NCBI GenBank assembly: GCA_963402885.1
Contig: OY727099.1
Location: 27,051,001-27,115,000, forward strand
Reading direction: 5' to 3'
DNA: 64,000 nt
Source of the DNA: Antedon bifida
Lineage: Eukaryota > Echinodermata > Crinoidea > Comatulida > Antedonidae
Shown here: positions 1 through 14,000 of the stretch, in pieces
Layout of the letters: every line of letters begins with the position of its first letter
How positions within the stretch are numbered: the first letter of the stretch is position 1
Notes under the pieces: generated by a model
Seen by the model: the letters and a program-made list of their open reading frames with translations, nothing else
The model's database searches: none
What the model was told of the DNA's origin: nothing
Program-made: the position numbers and the translations under genes

Positions 1-1572
1 TAAATTTACTAGAAAAGGCTGAAAAAACAAAAATCAAGCAAAAAAAAGATGTTTTTGCGCTACGTGCGCACGTGCGCGTAAAAATGTTGCGCACGCGTGG
101 GAATTTTTGAAATGCTCAAAATGACCTGAAACGCGTAGAAAGTTGATTAGAAATGAATTTTTCGCAATTTGAAATTTTAAACGCGCGTGCGCGCGTAACT
201 TTATGTCAAACATGCCATTTTTAATCCATAGAAAGTTTGCCCTTGATATGACTTAAATGTTCACCAAGTGTCATTACAAAATGACTTTTGCTTTTTAGTC
301 TATGTAAAATACGCAAAATTCATAAAATCGCGCGTAGCTTACGCTGCGCGACTCTAAAGTAAAAAAACGAGCAGTCCTGCACTTCTAAAGATAGAGGTAA
401 ATCTTCTGACAAAGTTATACGATGTAATGTTGATCAGAATTTGAGATACACGTGACACAAAATTTTGGGAAAGAAAGAAGAATAACATAGAAAAACGAGA
501 CCCATCTTTTAAATCCAATTATTAACACGGTGACGTCATCAAATTGGCATATAAAGATAACAATTTTAGAAGATAATTATCTAAATAATTACATTAAAAC
601 AAATTTGAAGAATTTTGGGCACGTAAAAGTGAGATGCGCTCTATTTAATGTGATGAGCAATAACGAAAGAGTAAAAAATCCTATATTTTACATTCGTGTG
701 GCCATACGATGACGTCATAACATCCGAGGGGTAAAGATTCTGGTTGAATTCATATCTACAACATATCTGCTTACATATTAAATTAAAAAAAATGGGGGTC
801 ATGTATGATCCTGAGGAGCTATAATAGATTAAAAATAGGCATAATTTTGACAATATTTTGTCACTTTTGCAACTAAAACGCGCGCAAATGGTCTAAATCA
901 ACCTGTTCGTATGACGTCATTTTAATTTGAAATGATGTCAATCTTTTTCAAAATGACTAGGAAAGACTGTAAAATTATAATTCAAGAGAAAAACACATGA
1001 TTTTCATGCTCCGTGCGCACCTTACGCGTAATTTTTTTCGCGCGCGTGGGAATTTTTGACATGCTCAAAATGTCATGATCAGCGTAGAAAGTTGATTAGA
1101 AATTAATTTTGCGCATTTTAAAATTTTAAATGCGCGTGCACGCGTAACTTCTTGTGAAACATGCCATTTTTAATCCATAGAAAGTTCGCCCTTGATATGA
1201 CTTAAATGTTCACCAAGTGTCAATACAAAATGACTTTTGGTTTATAATCTATGATCAATCATTGAAATTCATAAAATCGCGCGTAACTTACGCTGCGCGA
1301 CTCTAACGTCATTAAAAATATGGAGGTGCACAACTTCATGTAAATGTCCATATGTTGACCAAGTTATGAAATGTTATGTTTACAAGAATGACAGATATGC
1401 GTGACACAAAATTCTGGGAAAGAAAGAAGAATAACAAAGAAGATAAAAAAAGAAACGTGACAATAACAAGGGTTATCCGCAACTAAGTTGCGGATAACCA
1501 AAAAAAAAAAAAAAAAAAAAAAAAAGATCCTGACAATAACAAGGGGTTATCCGCCAAGTGCGGATAACCAAT
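1..1572. repeat. Composite repeat element A, left end outside the window
   Basis: Two diverged copies of an arm of about 490 bp (about 1-490 and 960-1450, offset near 950) flank a middle block (about 530-850). The arms share runs such as GAATTTTTGA at 101 and 1050, and GTGACACAAAATT near 449 and 1402. The middle block recurs twice in the element at 3785-5346. The right end carries two near-perfect hairpins with arms GGTTATCCGC and GCGGATAACC (about 1468-1499 and 1543-1570), each after ACAATAACAAG and separated by an A run of about 26. I see no transposase, so it reads as a non-autonomous element; the class is not certain. Confidence 0.6.
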
Positions 1573-1635
1573 TAATCATTACCAGTACTACTACCTAACA
1601 ACATTTTATTTATTTAGCCTTTAGGCCTATAGTAG

Positions 1636-1836
1636 CTAGAAGTTATATATTTTTAGTTTATTGATTACCATGCATGAATGGACTGAAGCAGAAAAAAACC
1701 ACACATGACATTGACAGCCAATAATAAGGCCTAGCATTATGATTCCAAAACCAACCTTATTAAGACGTTGATCTCTCAATAACTCTGATCCAAAACGTCT
1801 AAGCTCCAAACGTGGTCTGTCACTTTTGCCAGACAT
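1636..1836 (-). CDS. Weak candidate small membrane protein or first exon
   Basis: A 66-residue reading frame begins MSGKSDRPRLELRRF, is basic for its first 27 residues, then has a hydrophobic stretch (VGFGIIMLGLIIG) that could span a membrane. The frame also holds a possible donor after codon 27 (AAG then GTTGGT). I do not recognise the family. The N-terminal composition looks more like protein than chance, but no second exon is visible and the sequence beyond 1572 is repeat. It may be spurious. Confidence 0.2.
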   Translation of the reverse strand: MSGKSDRPRLELRRFGSELLRDQRLNKVGFGIIMLGLIIGCQCHVWFFSASVHSCMVINKLKIYNF

Positions 1837-2610
1837 TATGAATTTATTTTATTCGATCTTTGTGAGTAGTTTTCTAGGCCGAAGATGTTGAAAATATAAC
1901 CGGCGAAAAACTCAACACACACGGCGAGATCAGCTGATATGCAAGTGATTACCGCAGGTTATATTGCTCAATTCGGATATTTGTAATACCGTATTTCAAA
2001 CACTCCCCATTATCACCCGGCTCCGATACAATGCATAATTATTCATAAACAGACAACGATAAACGATTTATCTTATGTCAATAAATTTACCGGTCAAAAT
2101 GAACTTTAATGGTGGTTGTTGTGCACACAGAGAGGTTTTTATGCAGGTATCCAATGTTGACCTCTAAACGCATTGAAGCATAACTTTTGCGTAGCGCGCG
2201 CCTTTCTTCGTAAGTTTGAATTAATTACGATATAAATTGATATCTCGCAAAAATGTACATAAATTAAATGTTTTGAATGGTTAACAACCAACTATTATTA
2301 TCCATATACTGTGTACGATATGCCCGATATTTTGAAAATCTCCATACAGTGCTCCAGTCTCCAACCTCCAACAAGAAGTCAAAAGGCCCAAGGAGAAGGG
2401 TCTATTAATATTATGCCCTATAGATAATAAATAATGATTTGATTGAATGGTGTACTGATTATGACGTACTACTGCGAGATGATTATGATAATGAGAACGC
2501 AAAGGTCATGCTTCATTGATCACGATGATGATATTGATCGTAAAATGACAAAATACAAATATCTACAAAGGAGACAATGGCTTATTTACATCAATTATGT
2601 AATTTCTTAC

Positions 2611-2709
2611 CTTATTAACTCGTCCATCCAGCATTAGCCGTAACCCAGTGTATGCTTTCGTGATTTTATGATAAGCATTCGACGAGAATCTATACAGTCT
2701 CTTGGCCAT
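2611..2709 (-). CDS. Candidate first coding exon of an unidentified gene
   Basis: Thirty-three codons begin at an ATG in a strong start context (AAAATGG, A at -3 and G at +4) and end exactly at a consensus donor (AAG then GTAAGAAAT). The peptide starts MAKRLYRFSSNAYHKI and ends GRVNK; it is basic, with no hydrophobic segment. The exon is 99 nt, so the intron is phase 0. I found no continuation exon between it and position 1, so the rest would lie beyond the window. The family is not recognised. Confidence 0.35.
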
Positions 2710-3504
2710 TTTGGCGGTGACTAATATTACCTAATTACAATCTCCTTTGACAGCACTGAAAGTACATTAAATTATTATCACAGTCCTCCTTCTTTAGAAA
2801 TATTTTATTTTATTTAAGCATGTGTACCATTTACTGTGATCTTCCTTATTAATTCTGGTCCAACGTATACAGTATACAGTCGTAGTAATATTATGTCTAT
2901 CGATTATTTTATTCACCAGTAACAAAATGATATAAAAATAATTAATGAGCAATGACTTGAACCTATATAGCATGCGTGCCAAACATTCTTTTGGAGCAAC
3001 AGACCGTGTGCGTCTTTATTATGATGAGTGGCTGTCTGCTGTCAACGTTGTAGTTGATGCCAATACTAAAATATGAATAGGCCTAGGCGGCTATAGCAAA
3101 CTATATAATATAATTTTGATTTTTTTAAATATCTTTTAGGTTTTATAACCTAGAGGCCTAGAGCCTATAGGCCTACATTTCAATACCCACATTAATATGA
3201 CAAGACGTTAATAGGTCTAGCCTAGGTTTTAAGGCTAGCTTAGGTAGGCTAATAAAATATCAATTTATTTCATATTATCAAAAACAATAAAAAGGCAATA
3301 TTACTTACTGGTTTAACTAAGCTGTGTAGAATCAACAAGCTGATTTATATAGTTCATACAGAATTTAATAATTTTTCAAGCATCTTTGCATTTCGAAACA
3401 ATCTTGAAAAATGAGATTGTGTGTGTGTGGGCGGCGGCGCCTTTTTATTCTATTTGATGCGCGTGTGTACGCAAAAAAGTCAACGCGCGAGCGTTTAAGT
3501 ATGC

Positions 3505-3625
3505 TTTCCCACTAGGGCGCAATGCAAGTACCCGTTGCGTCCTGAGTGGGAACCAAGCTTAAAGCTTAATTTGACCAATTAAGCAACAGTTCGGATTGGT
3601 CAATTTACTTGCGTTCGCTTACATT
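3505..3625. mobile_element. MITE family 2, degraded copy
   Basis: Pieces of the CpG-rich MITE seen better at 7570-7722: TTCCCACTAGGGCGCAA near 3506, GAGTGGGAACCAAGCTT near 3544, then an inner part with GGATTGGTCAA and TTGCGTTCGCTTAC. The order is rearranged compared with full copies. Confidence 0.5.
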
Positions 3626-3784
3626 ACTGTATGTAGGCCTACTCTTATTAGTTTAAGGCTGAACATAGTGGAATCTATCTATAGGGTTTAAAATGATAGC
3701 GCCATCTAACATGCTCCATTGAGTACGAGTTCATAGGCAATACTAATTATAACTAGAATTTAATTCGTCACTTTGACGAATTAT

Positions 3785-5346
3785 AGGTGATCATTTTTAT
3801 CATTTTACTGAAATTAATTTTTTTTAAACATGCACGTACGTTAACATACGATCGGAAAATGTTGATGTATGTCATCCTATTATATGCTTATAGTGCTGAG
3901 TTGTGCCTATATGCCATATACAATATGTACAGTATATACAGTACTGTATATCTATATACAGTGTAGCATAGGTGAAATTACGGGACACACATGTTCTAAT
4001 TTTTTGGCATGACGTTATCAAACTAAACTTTAAGATGACAATTTCGAAAGATAATTAATTGAGCAAAAAAATATAAGATTTGGAAAAAAATTTGGCACGT
4101 AGAAGCGCTGTGCGCGCTCTTTGAATTGTGTATAACTTTGACGAAAAATATGAAAAAACTACTTTTTCACTTCAACTGGCCATATGTTAACGTCACAACA
4201 TCCGATAGGCTGAATTTTTATATGAATAAATATCTACATTTCATCAGCTTTCATAATAAATTATAATCATCAAGGTAACCTTCAATTCTGAAGAGCTGTA
4301 AGATATTCAAATTTACTGCGAAGGTGAAATTACACGGCCTACGTTATTCAAGTTTTTACGCGTGATGACGTCATTAAAATGAAGATAGTGTCAACTCATG
4401 ATAAAGATAATTAATTAAGCAAGCACATACTGAAAGTTGTGCGAAATTCGAGCACACATAACCAAGATGCGCTCTGTTGAATGTGATAATCTACACAAAA
4501 AGATAACAAATCCTAATTTTTAAATTCAAGTGGCCATTTGATGACGTCAAAACATTTTGTACGTAAAATGTGTACATGAATTCATATCTACAACTCAATG
4601 GCTTCCAGAATAAGTTAAAAAAATCGGGGGTCATCTTGCATTCTGAAGAATTATTTTCATTTTAAAAAAGACCTATTTTTCACCATTTTCAGAACTTTTG
4701 TAAAATAAATGTGCGCATTTTGTCATTTTTAACGTGCTCGTATAGCGTTATTTTAAGTCGGAACTGACTCAAATTTGGTGAATGTACTAAGGATGGTGAG
4801 TAGAATGAGATTTGTAAAAAAAATTCATATTTTTTACGCTTTTTAAGTATCGCGCGCGCAAAAACGCATTTTTGCGCAGTAATTTTTTGAAACATGCAAA
4901 TGGCCTAATTCATGCTCTAAATTGATCAAAACTTAATTTTGAGCTTTTTAAATTTTTAACGCGCGATATCACGCGCATGAACCTACGTGCGCGTGCGTTT
5001 TTATTTGCTAATATTTTTACCCTTGATCTGAAGTTTACGTGTAGTGAATTTCATTAATATGTGATAATGAATTATGGAGATATGATTGATAATGTGATTT
5101 CGCAAAATGGCGTATAAATGTCGTCACGGATGAGTGATCACGCTGGAAAGCTTATTAGGATTAAGTTGTATTATTTGAAAGATATTCTGAAATTTTTGTA
5201 ATCATTGACATTAAACTTTTTGAGATAATTCTTACACAAAATAGTGTACAGAAACAATAAAAAGAAAAAAAATAATAAAAAAAAAAATAATAATAAAGAT
5301 TTTATACAATAACAATAGGTGATCATTTTATTCTAAATGATCACCT
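3785..5346. mobile_element. Composite repeat element B with terminal inverted repeats
   Basis: The left end reads AGGTGATCATTT (from 3785) and the right end AAATGATCACCT (to 5346), an inverted pair flanked by TA on both sides. Just inside the right end is a second AGGTGATCATTT, forming a hairpin (about 5318-5346) preceded by ACAATAACAA, the same design as element A with different arm letters. Inside are two copies of the middle block of element A (about 4005-4330 and 4362-4690), then an arm-like block. It has no coding capacity, so it is a non-autonomous DNA element by inference; TA would be the target duplication. Confidence 0.6.
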
Positions 5347-5980
5347 AATAAGATTTAGCTCGTTTTGTTAGGAGAGCATTAATATAGCAATCTCACTATA
5401 TTCAACCATAACCATCAGATACGTAGCACGTAAGCGACAATTGCTAAAAAAACCCTATAAGCATATTCTTCTGTAAGATATATCTTAAGTACCGTACTTA
5501 TAACCCGTTTCACTGGTATCACCACTACATGTACATCAATACGACGGCTTACTATTTGATGTCAGTAAGTATATCACTAATTTCCACATTTTGTTTGGTT
5601 CTTCGGGTTAAACTTTAAGTATTGCTATTTAAGTATTGCTATTAATACATTCATTCATGTACATTTTTTTACTATGATAGAAACTCGTCTTACTCAAATA
5701 TATCATTATTTTTAATACAGTGCTATAGGCATATGTGGTTATTATAAATTCTTAATATGGCTATGACGTCACAGATAATCTCATATCGAGTAGGTGGGCG
5801 TGGATGATGCGTTACGGACGAGCTACTGCAGATGAGTAGAGCATCAAGTTAGATAGAAACCTATGCAATTAATTATATAGGTTTCGTTGAAATAATGCTC
5901 GCGGCATTCCAGTGTATTTATTCCTCAATTCAACTTTCTTAAAATAGTCTTCATTTAACAGGAATAACTTGAAATTGCTA

Positions 5981-6130
5981 CCGATGCTCCCGACGTTCCT
6001 GAAGGGGTTCCGACGCACCCCGATGGGTCTCTGACGCTCCCCGATGGGTTTCCGACGCTCCCCGATGTGTATCCCCAAAGAGTCTCTCGAAACTCCCCCG
6101 AATCTCACCGATGCTCCCCAAAGGGTCACC
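5981..6130. repeat. Minisatellite, about 21 bp unit
   Basis: Diverged repeats built on GACGCTCCCCGATGGG followed by TTTC or TCTC. It is GC-rich compared with its surroundings. Reading frames open on both strands because of the repeat structure. Confidence 0.7.
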
Positions 6131-6637
6131 ATCGTTCTTAAATGGTATACAGGTGTCACTTCTTGGAGTGGTCTTTTATTTTCTCCTACGATACTAGAAG
6201 GTGGGGGACTGAGTATCGGAATTATTTGCATCAAAGAAGCAAGGGTACCTAACACGAAAAACAAACGAATCATTGTAAAGAAGAACAATAAAAGACAAAT
6301 GATATTTACGATACATTTGCATCATTACCATCAACAACACGACCGTCATCATACTGTACTAATTTATAGGCTACATATGCATTACAACAATTTTGTATAC
6401 GTCGCCTTGAATCATAATCATATCATTATCATAATCATGGAATAGTATAATTAGTAATTCAGTTCAATTTATGTGTATTAAATGAACAGCATCAGTCATA
6501 GGTCACAATCAGGCAGCTTAATTACATATCGACCAATTGCATTACTCATACTATCAATTAGACTCCGTACAATTCGTTGTTCATTAGTAATTACAGTTGG
6601 AAGTGTCAGATTTTAAATTCATACATTCATACATATA

Positions 6638-6787
6638 AAGCTTGTTCGCACTAGGATGAAACGCATAGACGTAAGCCACAACGCAAGCGAATTGACTAAT
6701 CACAAGCGACAGTTCGAATAATCCATATCTTTTGATTGGTCAGTTCGCTTGCGTTGCGCTTACATCTTTGCGGGAACCACGCTTTAT
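6638..6787. mobile_element. MITE family 2 copy
   Basis: Begins AAAGCTTGTTCGCACTAG and ends GGGAACCACGCTTTA, with inner inverted halves (GAATTGACTAATCAC against GATTGGTCAGTTC). TA flanks both ends. The body carries inverted CCAAT-type motifs and several CpGs. Confidence 0.7.
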
Positions 6788-7569
6788 GCGTACAGAAGTA
6801 GGCCTAGTAAAATGAGAGAGGTTACTTGCATAAAGGGTAAAATACAAAAACTCCATTTGTAAGTTATTCTGGTGCAATGAAGAAGACTAAAGTATGTGTT
6901 CTTTATGTGGGACCAATCAGTCAAGCAGAGACACCCATCAGTAGCCTATGCGTCCGAAATAATAGGCCTACTATTAAATTGTTCAATATATACTCATATC
7001 CAATAATTATAATCCCCTGATAAAATTCTAATAATACACTGATTAAACATAGATTAAACAGTATTAAGATAATGCACTGATGCAGTACTTATGATTACAA
7101 ACGGATTTGTAGCCGGATTTGTAAATTTCCTGCCCTTTTAGGCATCATCTTTTTTTTGAAAAAATGCCGGCTCATTCTCATAGTGTATCTTGGCAAATGC
7201 CATGATTACAGTACATGACATTGACACACAGAGAACCTAACCTTTAAAACAATTCCATGGTAAAGCTGAAACATTATAATTTAGGATGTATCTATAAAGA
7301 CAAGATGCAATAAAATACAGTTAGGGAGAATTACTGATGAATTGGTTGACGTTTGTAATGTCGTGTGAACGGAGAGTGGGCGACAGCTTCCGATTATATT
7401 CACCGATAACATACATCATTCAAACAACAGAGAGGGTGATGTGGGTTTTAATGTAGGCTGTAATGTTTTATTATGCCCTCTATTCTGTAACTTGTATTAA
7501 CTTGGTGACACTGTTTAAGGTGACAATTGTCTATGGTGACACTCTTGTTGACAGTGACACTCCTGTTTA

Positions 7570-7722
7570 TAGCGTGGTTTCCACTAGCAACGCAAGGACG
7601 TAACGCAACGTTTTGACCAATCACAAGCGATGAATTATTCGAACAGTGGCTTGTCATTGGTCAACTCGCTTACGTTGCGCGTACGTCCCTGTGTTGCGTC
7701 TCTAGTGGGAACCACGCTTTAT
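7570..7722. mobile_element. MITE family 2, best complete copy
   Basis: Terminal inverted repeats AGCGTGGTTTCCACTAG and CTAGTGGGAACCACGCT enclose GCAACGCAAGGACG and its inverted partner CGTACGTCCCTGTGTTGC, then TTGACCAATCAC and its partner TTGTCATTGGTCAA. The element can fold into one long hairpin and has no open frame of its own. Confidence 0.8.
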
Positions 7723-8059
7723 GGGTAAAAAAAGCTGTGATAAGGGTGTGGTCCAAGTGTCATCCCGACAGGGTTTGAACTGTATGTATAATTAACTTCA
7801 ACTAAAAGGCTTCAGTATATCGCCCTCAATATATTGTGAATATTAATCTTCCTTCTCCTACTGTACGTTATTATAGATTCATATTCATTCATAAAATCAA
7901 CGTCACAACACACACACTGGCGTACTACACACACAGCATATGCTATACACACTACGCTATATACAACTTCTTTTATTCTCTTTGATCTAGTGATACGTGT
8001 TTAAGAAACAGTTTAATATTTGAATAAATTTGACGAAAACGAAATAAATTACGATTAAA

Positions 8060-11000
8060 ATGGGATCGTCACGGGCCGCTTCAGTTGATTATGGAATTTT
8101 TGAACATTCACCGAGTACGGAGGACTTGCAAGATGCTCTTACGGCACATATACAGTGGGAAGGACTACTTTCGGAGATAGGGGGGACTGCTCTCTTGGCT
8201 GGGTAAGTAATTTCATACTTATACGTCATTATCAAAATCATCGTTTGGAAATTTGTCATTGTATGTATGTATGTATCCTATTTTTATGGATTTTTCAAGT
8301 CTTCCGAATAAAATGAAATTACACACATTTTAAAATAAATGTCTACATTATAGATTTAATTTCATCATTAAGATCATTCGTCATTGTCATCCTAATCTTC
8401 ATCATTATCAAATCAGATATTGTGTAAAATTTGCCAATCACTGTGTTTCTTGTCAATAACAGCTTAAGTATTGTTCAGACTGTATAAATTACAATAATTA
8501 AAACTCAGACTTAAGACAGACTTAAGTCGTTATTTTTAGATCACACTTTGCATACTGTTGTACATCATGTTCATTACACATTGAGATTGAATGACGTCAT
8601 CATTGAAAATCGATTCAATTTATGAGAAAATGATTGATGACGGATTTTGTATTTATCCTGAATAACAATTGCGTAGTTTTCAACAAAATATAATAAATAC
8701 TTCCGATAAATCTATCCATAATTATTAAGTAATTGGTTTAAAGTTTAACGATTACGTCACGAGCACGTAAATATAGAGAAATATACTATACGGCCAGAAT
8801 ATGAACATTATAACTGATAAACTGATAAAATACTTTTATTGCAACGTTAGGTTGAATTATACAAAAATATGTACTTATACTTAAATGAAAATATATCATA
8901 TCCATCAACAATAAAAATCAAATTACACAAAACATCGAAGAACAGACAAAACAGAAGTCAGGGGAAGATACGACTGTGCAGAGATATTTATGCCTACCAC
9001 TTGTGAAAGAGACCAAAGTTACAATTAAATTTTTTTGATCGTTCCGTTTTCACTTTTGGAATGCAAAATTCTTTAACTTGTCTTAAATTGTATCTAGATT
9101 TAGGCGCTTTTGGCAGAAGGTGATGTAGTCTATGGGAAGGGTTTTTAAGTTTCTGATAGTAATCCTTGCAGAGTCTAGTTCGACGTTCACATAGCACAGG
9201 CACTTTTAACATTATTTAAGTTGGGAAGTGGTGGGGTATGAATGGGCAGTTATTGAAACTTTCGACATTTTTCAGATTGAATTATTGTAAGGTGTTACTG
9301 ATATCACATATAATAGTTTGTTTTTGTTTGAATAAATATTTAAATTCAGTAGCATATATTTTTAAAATAGCGTTGGTTGCCTGATCAAGACATGCCCATC
9401 TCAATTATTTTTGGACTGAATTATGAATATAAACTGGACTATGGTGAAAGAATGATGACAAAATCCAATACTATAGTCGTACTGTTAACAGAATCAAATC
9501 AAATTAACTTAGATAAAAATAGAATATTTTACATATTCTAAAAATAGCAACGAAATTCCACAAAATCGTCTCCATTTTCGCGTCATTTCTTTAAATCAAA
9601 CACCTGCCTATTGTACGATTATCAATACGCAGCTAAATCAATCGCACGAGAATAATGCATGACATTTATCCACAGTTGTCGCATGACGTCATTCAACGTT
9701 TTATAATATTTTATCGTACATATGAAATGAAACAGAATGCATCAATTACAGTTTGTGAATGTCATTTTAACCATAAAATTAACATGTGAATGTCATTACT
9801 AATGTGACTGTCCACTACATTCTCTACATTCGCTAACACCATACTTCTTCTATAATATTGTTCATTATCATATTATAATTCATGTATGATGCCCCCAAAC
9901 TTTCGAGTAAAAATCAAAGCAAACTGCCTTAAAATACCGTGACATGTTTCGAGAATGCTTACTATACTATTTGATGATGAGAATAGTATTCTCGAAACAC
10001 GTGACGGTATTATAAGGCAGTTTGCCTGTTCATTAAATGCCTTACGATTTTGATTTTAACATAATATAATTATTTTGAAATTATCATACATTCTCAGATT
10101 ATGAAATCTTTTTAATAATATTTTTATAATATATCTACATTGTATGCACACGTCACATTTAAAGATGTATTGTTCACTTGAAAAAAATAATTCTTAGCAC
10201 AACTGTTGTTGAATATGCCATTTTAATGAAACATAATACTTTGACCAAAAATTGGATCGAAAAAAAATGTATTTACCTGAAAAACTGTAATTTAAAGCAA
10301 ACAAATGTCAAATCGGCTGCCAACCAGTGGGTTTTTGGTTGGATTTAACCATTTATTTTGTTCGGAAGTGATTAACTTTATTAAAACTACAAAATAACAT
10401 ATTCAAAGTCTGATTTAATTAATCTCCATTTTTCATGTTTTTGGGGGACAATACATCTTTAACGATAGTTCGCAGTGTAATCATGGTGAATATTGATGAG
10501 ATCAATCAGTGTGTTGGGAAGCAACTAATGAGATTCGATTGCCCTTCAGGTGAAAGCCATATAATGTAGGATAGAAAACGTACATGTATATATAATAGAA
10601 ATTAAACCATCGCCTGTGATTGGTCAACTTACTTGCGTTGTGTGTACGTCTTTAAGTTGCGCGTTCTAGTGGGCGTGATATAACCTTTATCAACTTTTCA
10701 ACGCACATAACATTTCTTTTAATTTCTAACTTCTGTTTTCGACCTGAAATCTGAGTTTATTATTCGACAATTCCAGATTATTATTACTAATTCATAAATG
10801 ATTTTATGAGATTATGACGATTGCCAGCACAAATAATCAGGATTGTTATGTTATTAAATTATAGGTCCAATGTGCTTATACTTTTTGTGGTGGATCGTAA
10901 ATAAAATTGATATTTTTTCTATTAAATGTTACTATATCAAGTTCGTTTAAACTATCATACAATTTAATTTTGAAAACCTATATTCTTACATAATATTATA

Positions 11001-14000
11001 TCTATGTTGTTACTGAAATAAGATCCAGACGATTTCAATAGAAGCTTTGGTAAAAATGTAACACCTCGTAACTGAACTGTTATATTCCGCATCTCATTAA
11101 TAAATAAGTCATGTAATCGTGTTGTTGTCCCCGGAGGAACATTTTGTATTACTTTTGCTGAGTTGTTTTGTGACGACATCAGACTATACGCGCACCGATT
11201 TGTTTATGATTATTTTACGTTTGTGATTAAACTGTTTACATGCAAGTCAGATCATGGATTAAATCTATTCTTTAATCCATGGTCAGATCGACTAAATGGG
11301 TACGGACGAGTGCGTATGACGTAAACAGGTACGCACGTACGCGTATAGGCTTAATGGCAATTTACACGTCACAGACGAGCTAGCGGTAACAAAAAATGGT
11401 AAGCGGTAACGGCAACAAACATATAGAATATATGTTATTTCTTATGACTATTTATACAAAAACGCGGCGCAGACGGGCGGTTAGGAGGACACCCACTCAG
11501 GATAGATATTTTCTGCTTACCGTTTATGTAAATTGGCCTTAAAAGGGTGAAAATGTCGAAACGAGGTTTTTTCATTATAAAATCCAGTCATACCAATTGT
11601 AATTACATCTTTATAGGTTTGCTTTTTTTGTGTCTATTAATTCTACTGAACTGGTTTGGTGACGCGTCATTTGTCGACCTTTGACATTTACAAAACCTCA
11701 CCTTAAAACAATAAATTTAGGATTTTAAAATTCATAATCAGTTGAAAGTGTAGCAATGAGATCCATCTACATTTACATACGTTAGGATTTTCATTTTAGC
11801 TTCAGTCATTTTCAAACTATATGATAATATGTAAGTCACGTGATTTATCGAAACCGTCACGGCATTGTGTGTGTGTTAACAAGATCGTCTCTAATAGAAG
11901 AGTGACGTCACATGAAGATTAGATGCGGCATTTAAAGATTTTCCAATGAAAAGTATATCCTGTATTGGAATCTTGCATATATTTATGTTTATACCTGTGT
12001 ACCTATCTGGTGCACTGCTGTTACTCAATTAGCCAGTCTCATAATACAGGTTATTACGTATTTGTAACGCGTACCATAGTCATGGCTGATGACGTATGTG
12101 ACGCGTATTTGCGTGACGTATGTAACACGCATATTTCATGCGCCGAGTGTAGTGTGTAAGGCGTATACGTGCCATCCATTTGTAATAATCGTTCATGAAA
12201 CAAATGTCGGTTCACGATAACTATCAATTTATACAGGAGTTCAAAATATTCATTGTATTGTAAAACACATTTTCCTTTACGTTTTGGAAACATACGGGTT
12301 TCTTATGTTTTATTAATAATGACTATTTATAATGGTATTCACGACTCACTTTCACACATTTGTTATTTTCCTGCTTCATGTTCTGTAGGTTCAGTCTAGC
12401 GTTCTATATATTGGTAATAAAAATAATTCAACTGGACGATTTCCATAGTTATTTTTATTGAAAGTTATTTGTCGCAAAACACTTGAAAAAACACGATTGA
12501 AGATTTCTAATTATAATATTGTTCAAAGTACTTCGTTGGGAATTCGTTGCTGCTTTATTGTGACGCCATTCTAGTTATTTGATCAACATCAAATAAACTT
12601 AATACATTTTACGTCAAGCGTAAATGCGGCGCCAAGTACGTAATTATATCAAGCGTAAATGCGGCGTCAAGTACGCGATTACTTCAAGCGTAAATATAAT
12701 GTCAAGAACGCAATCACGTCAAGCGTAAATGCGGTGTCAAGTACGCAATTACGTCAAGCGTAATAGTGGCGTCAAGCATGCAATTAAGTCTAGCTTACAT
12801 GCGGCGTAAATTCCGAAATTACTTCAAGCGTAAATACGGCGTCTAGCACGCAATTAAGTCGAGCGTACATGCGGCGTCAAGCATGCGATTACTGTCAAGT
12901 GTAAATACGGCGTCAATCATATAATTACGCCCAGTGCAAATGTGATATTGAGAATGCGCAGAATGTTCCATACACGTTTAGTGGGAAGTTATTACTCTTT
13001 ATGAAAAGAACATGTATTTGCTATAACTAATGAATAATACATTATCGACACACATTCTTTATGAATCACTGTAAATCAATATTTGCACGTGAATTATTGA
13101 AGAATACATTTTTACGGTTTGATCGTTCATTTCAATATGTCTGGAAATTGTTAATTTTTACGAGACAGAATCTGTCAAGTCTGATTGGGTATTTCTTGAT
13201 ATAGCAAAAAACAATTCTGTTTCTTATTAAACAAGGCAAACTATGCTATTCATTCAGCCGGCAGCTACAGCTCTTCTAAGAATGTTTCCGATCGTGGTTT
13301 GCAGAATATTAATTGTTCAGGACAAGGCCTATTAATTTACTTTATACTAGACAAAATATTGATTATTCAATGAATTTATTAACATTCATAACTCGGGTGA
13401 TGATTATATACAATAAGCATTAAATCAAATTTCAGGCAATAAGGCTTATAAGTACAGTACCGTATACTGTCCACTTTTACCTAATTTTGACTTCTTCTGA
13501 ATCCTAAAATAAAGCTGTAATACTTTAATTACATGTGTTTTTTCTCGTATTCTAAAAGATTCAAAGTTGCATAGAAAATGGACAGAACTTTTGTATATAT
13601 AATCTCATGAAAACATAATCCACATGTATTTTAAGAGGCACTATATGTCAACAAATAATTATTAGTCCTCTCTCCATGACGGTTGTCACATAATGCTTTG
13701 TATTATTTTTTATTGTATTTATATGTTTTATATGGACAGTTTGTCTGAAATAAAGTTGAATTGAATTGAATTGAATATAGTAGACTTGTATCTTGTACGT
13801 GCATCTTGAATTTTTTAATGTAAAGTTTCCAAATGTTATCGGTTTTACAATTAACATACTGTTTATCATTTTGCGAAATTGTTAAAATCTAACCAGTATT
13901 CATACATGAGGTTATACCTATCATGATTATTCATACATGATCTAAAAGTATCGTGTAAGGCGAATATTATTCAAAATGTTAGTTAAACACGTATTATTTA

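Larger units (their letters stand above)
5347..8059. other. Intergenic stretch upstream of the RASEF-like gene
   Basis: AT-rich sequence holding a GC-richer minisatellite (5981-6130) and two MITE family 2 copies (6638-6787, 7570-7722). Some 7900-7970 is CA-rich. No convincing exon or core promoter motif was seen. The RASEF-like start codon follows at 8060 with a stop in the same frame at 8045-8047, so the transcription start probably lies in the last few hundred bases. Confidence 0.5.

Noticed and set aside
1468-1572. Terminal hairpin suggesting a Helitron 3' end
   Set aside because: Helitrons lack terminal inverted repeats. The related element at 3785-5346 has an inverted left end and TA flanks, so a TIR element fits better.
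5869-6445. Overlapping frames of 139 and 133 codons on opposite strands
   Set aside because: Both run through the 21 bp GC-rich minisatellite and are opened by its period, which is a multiple of three. Neither has a domain or good splice borders.
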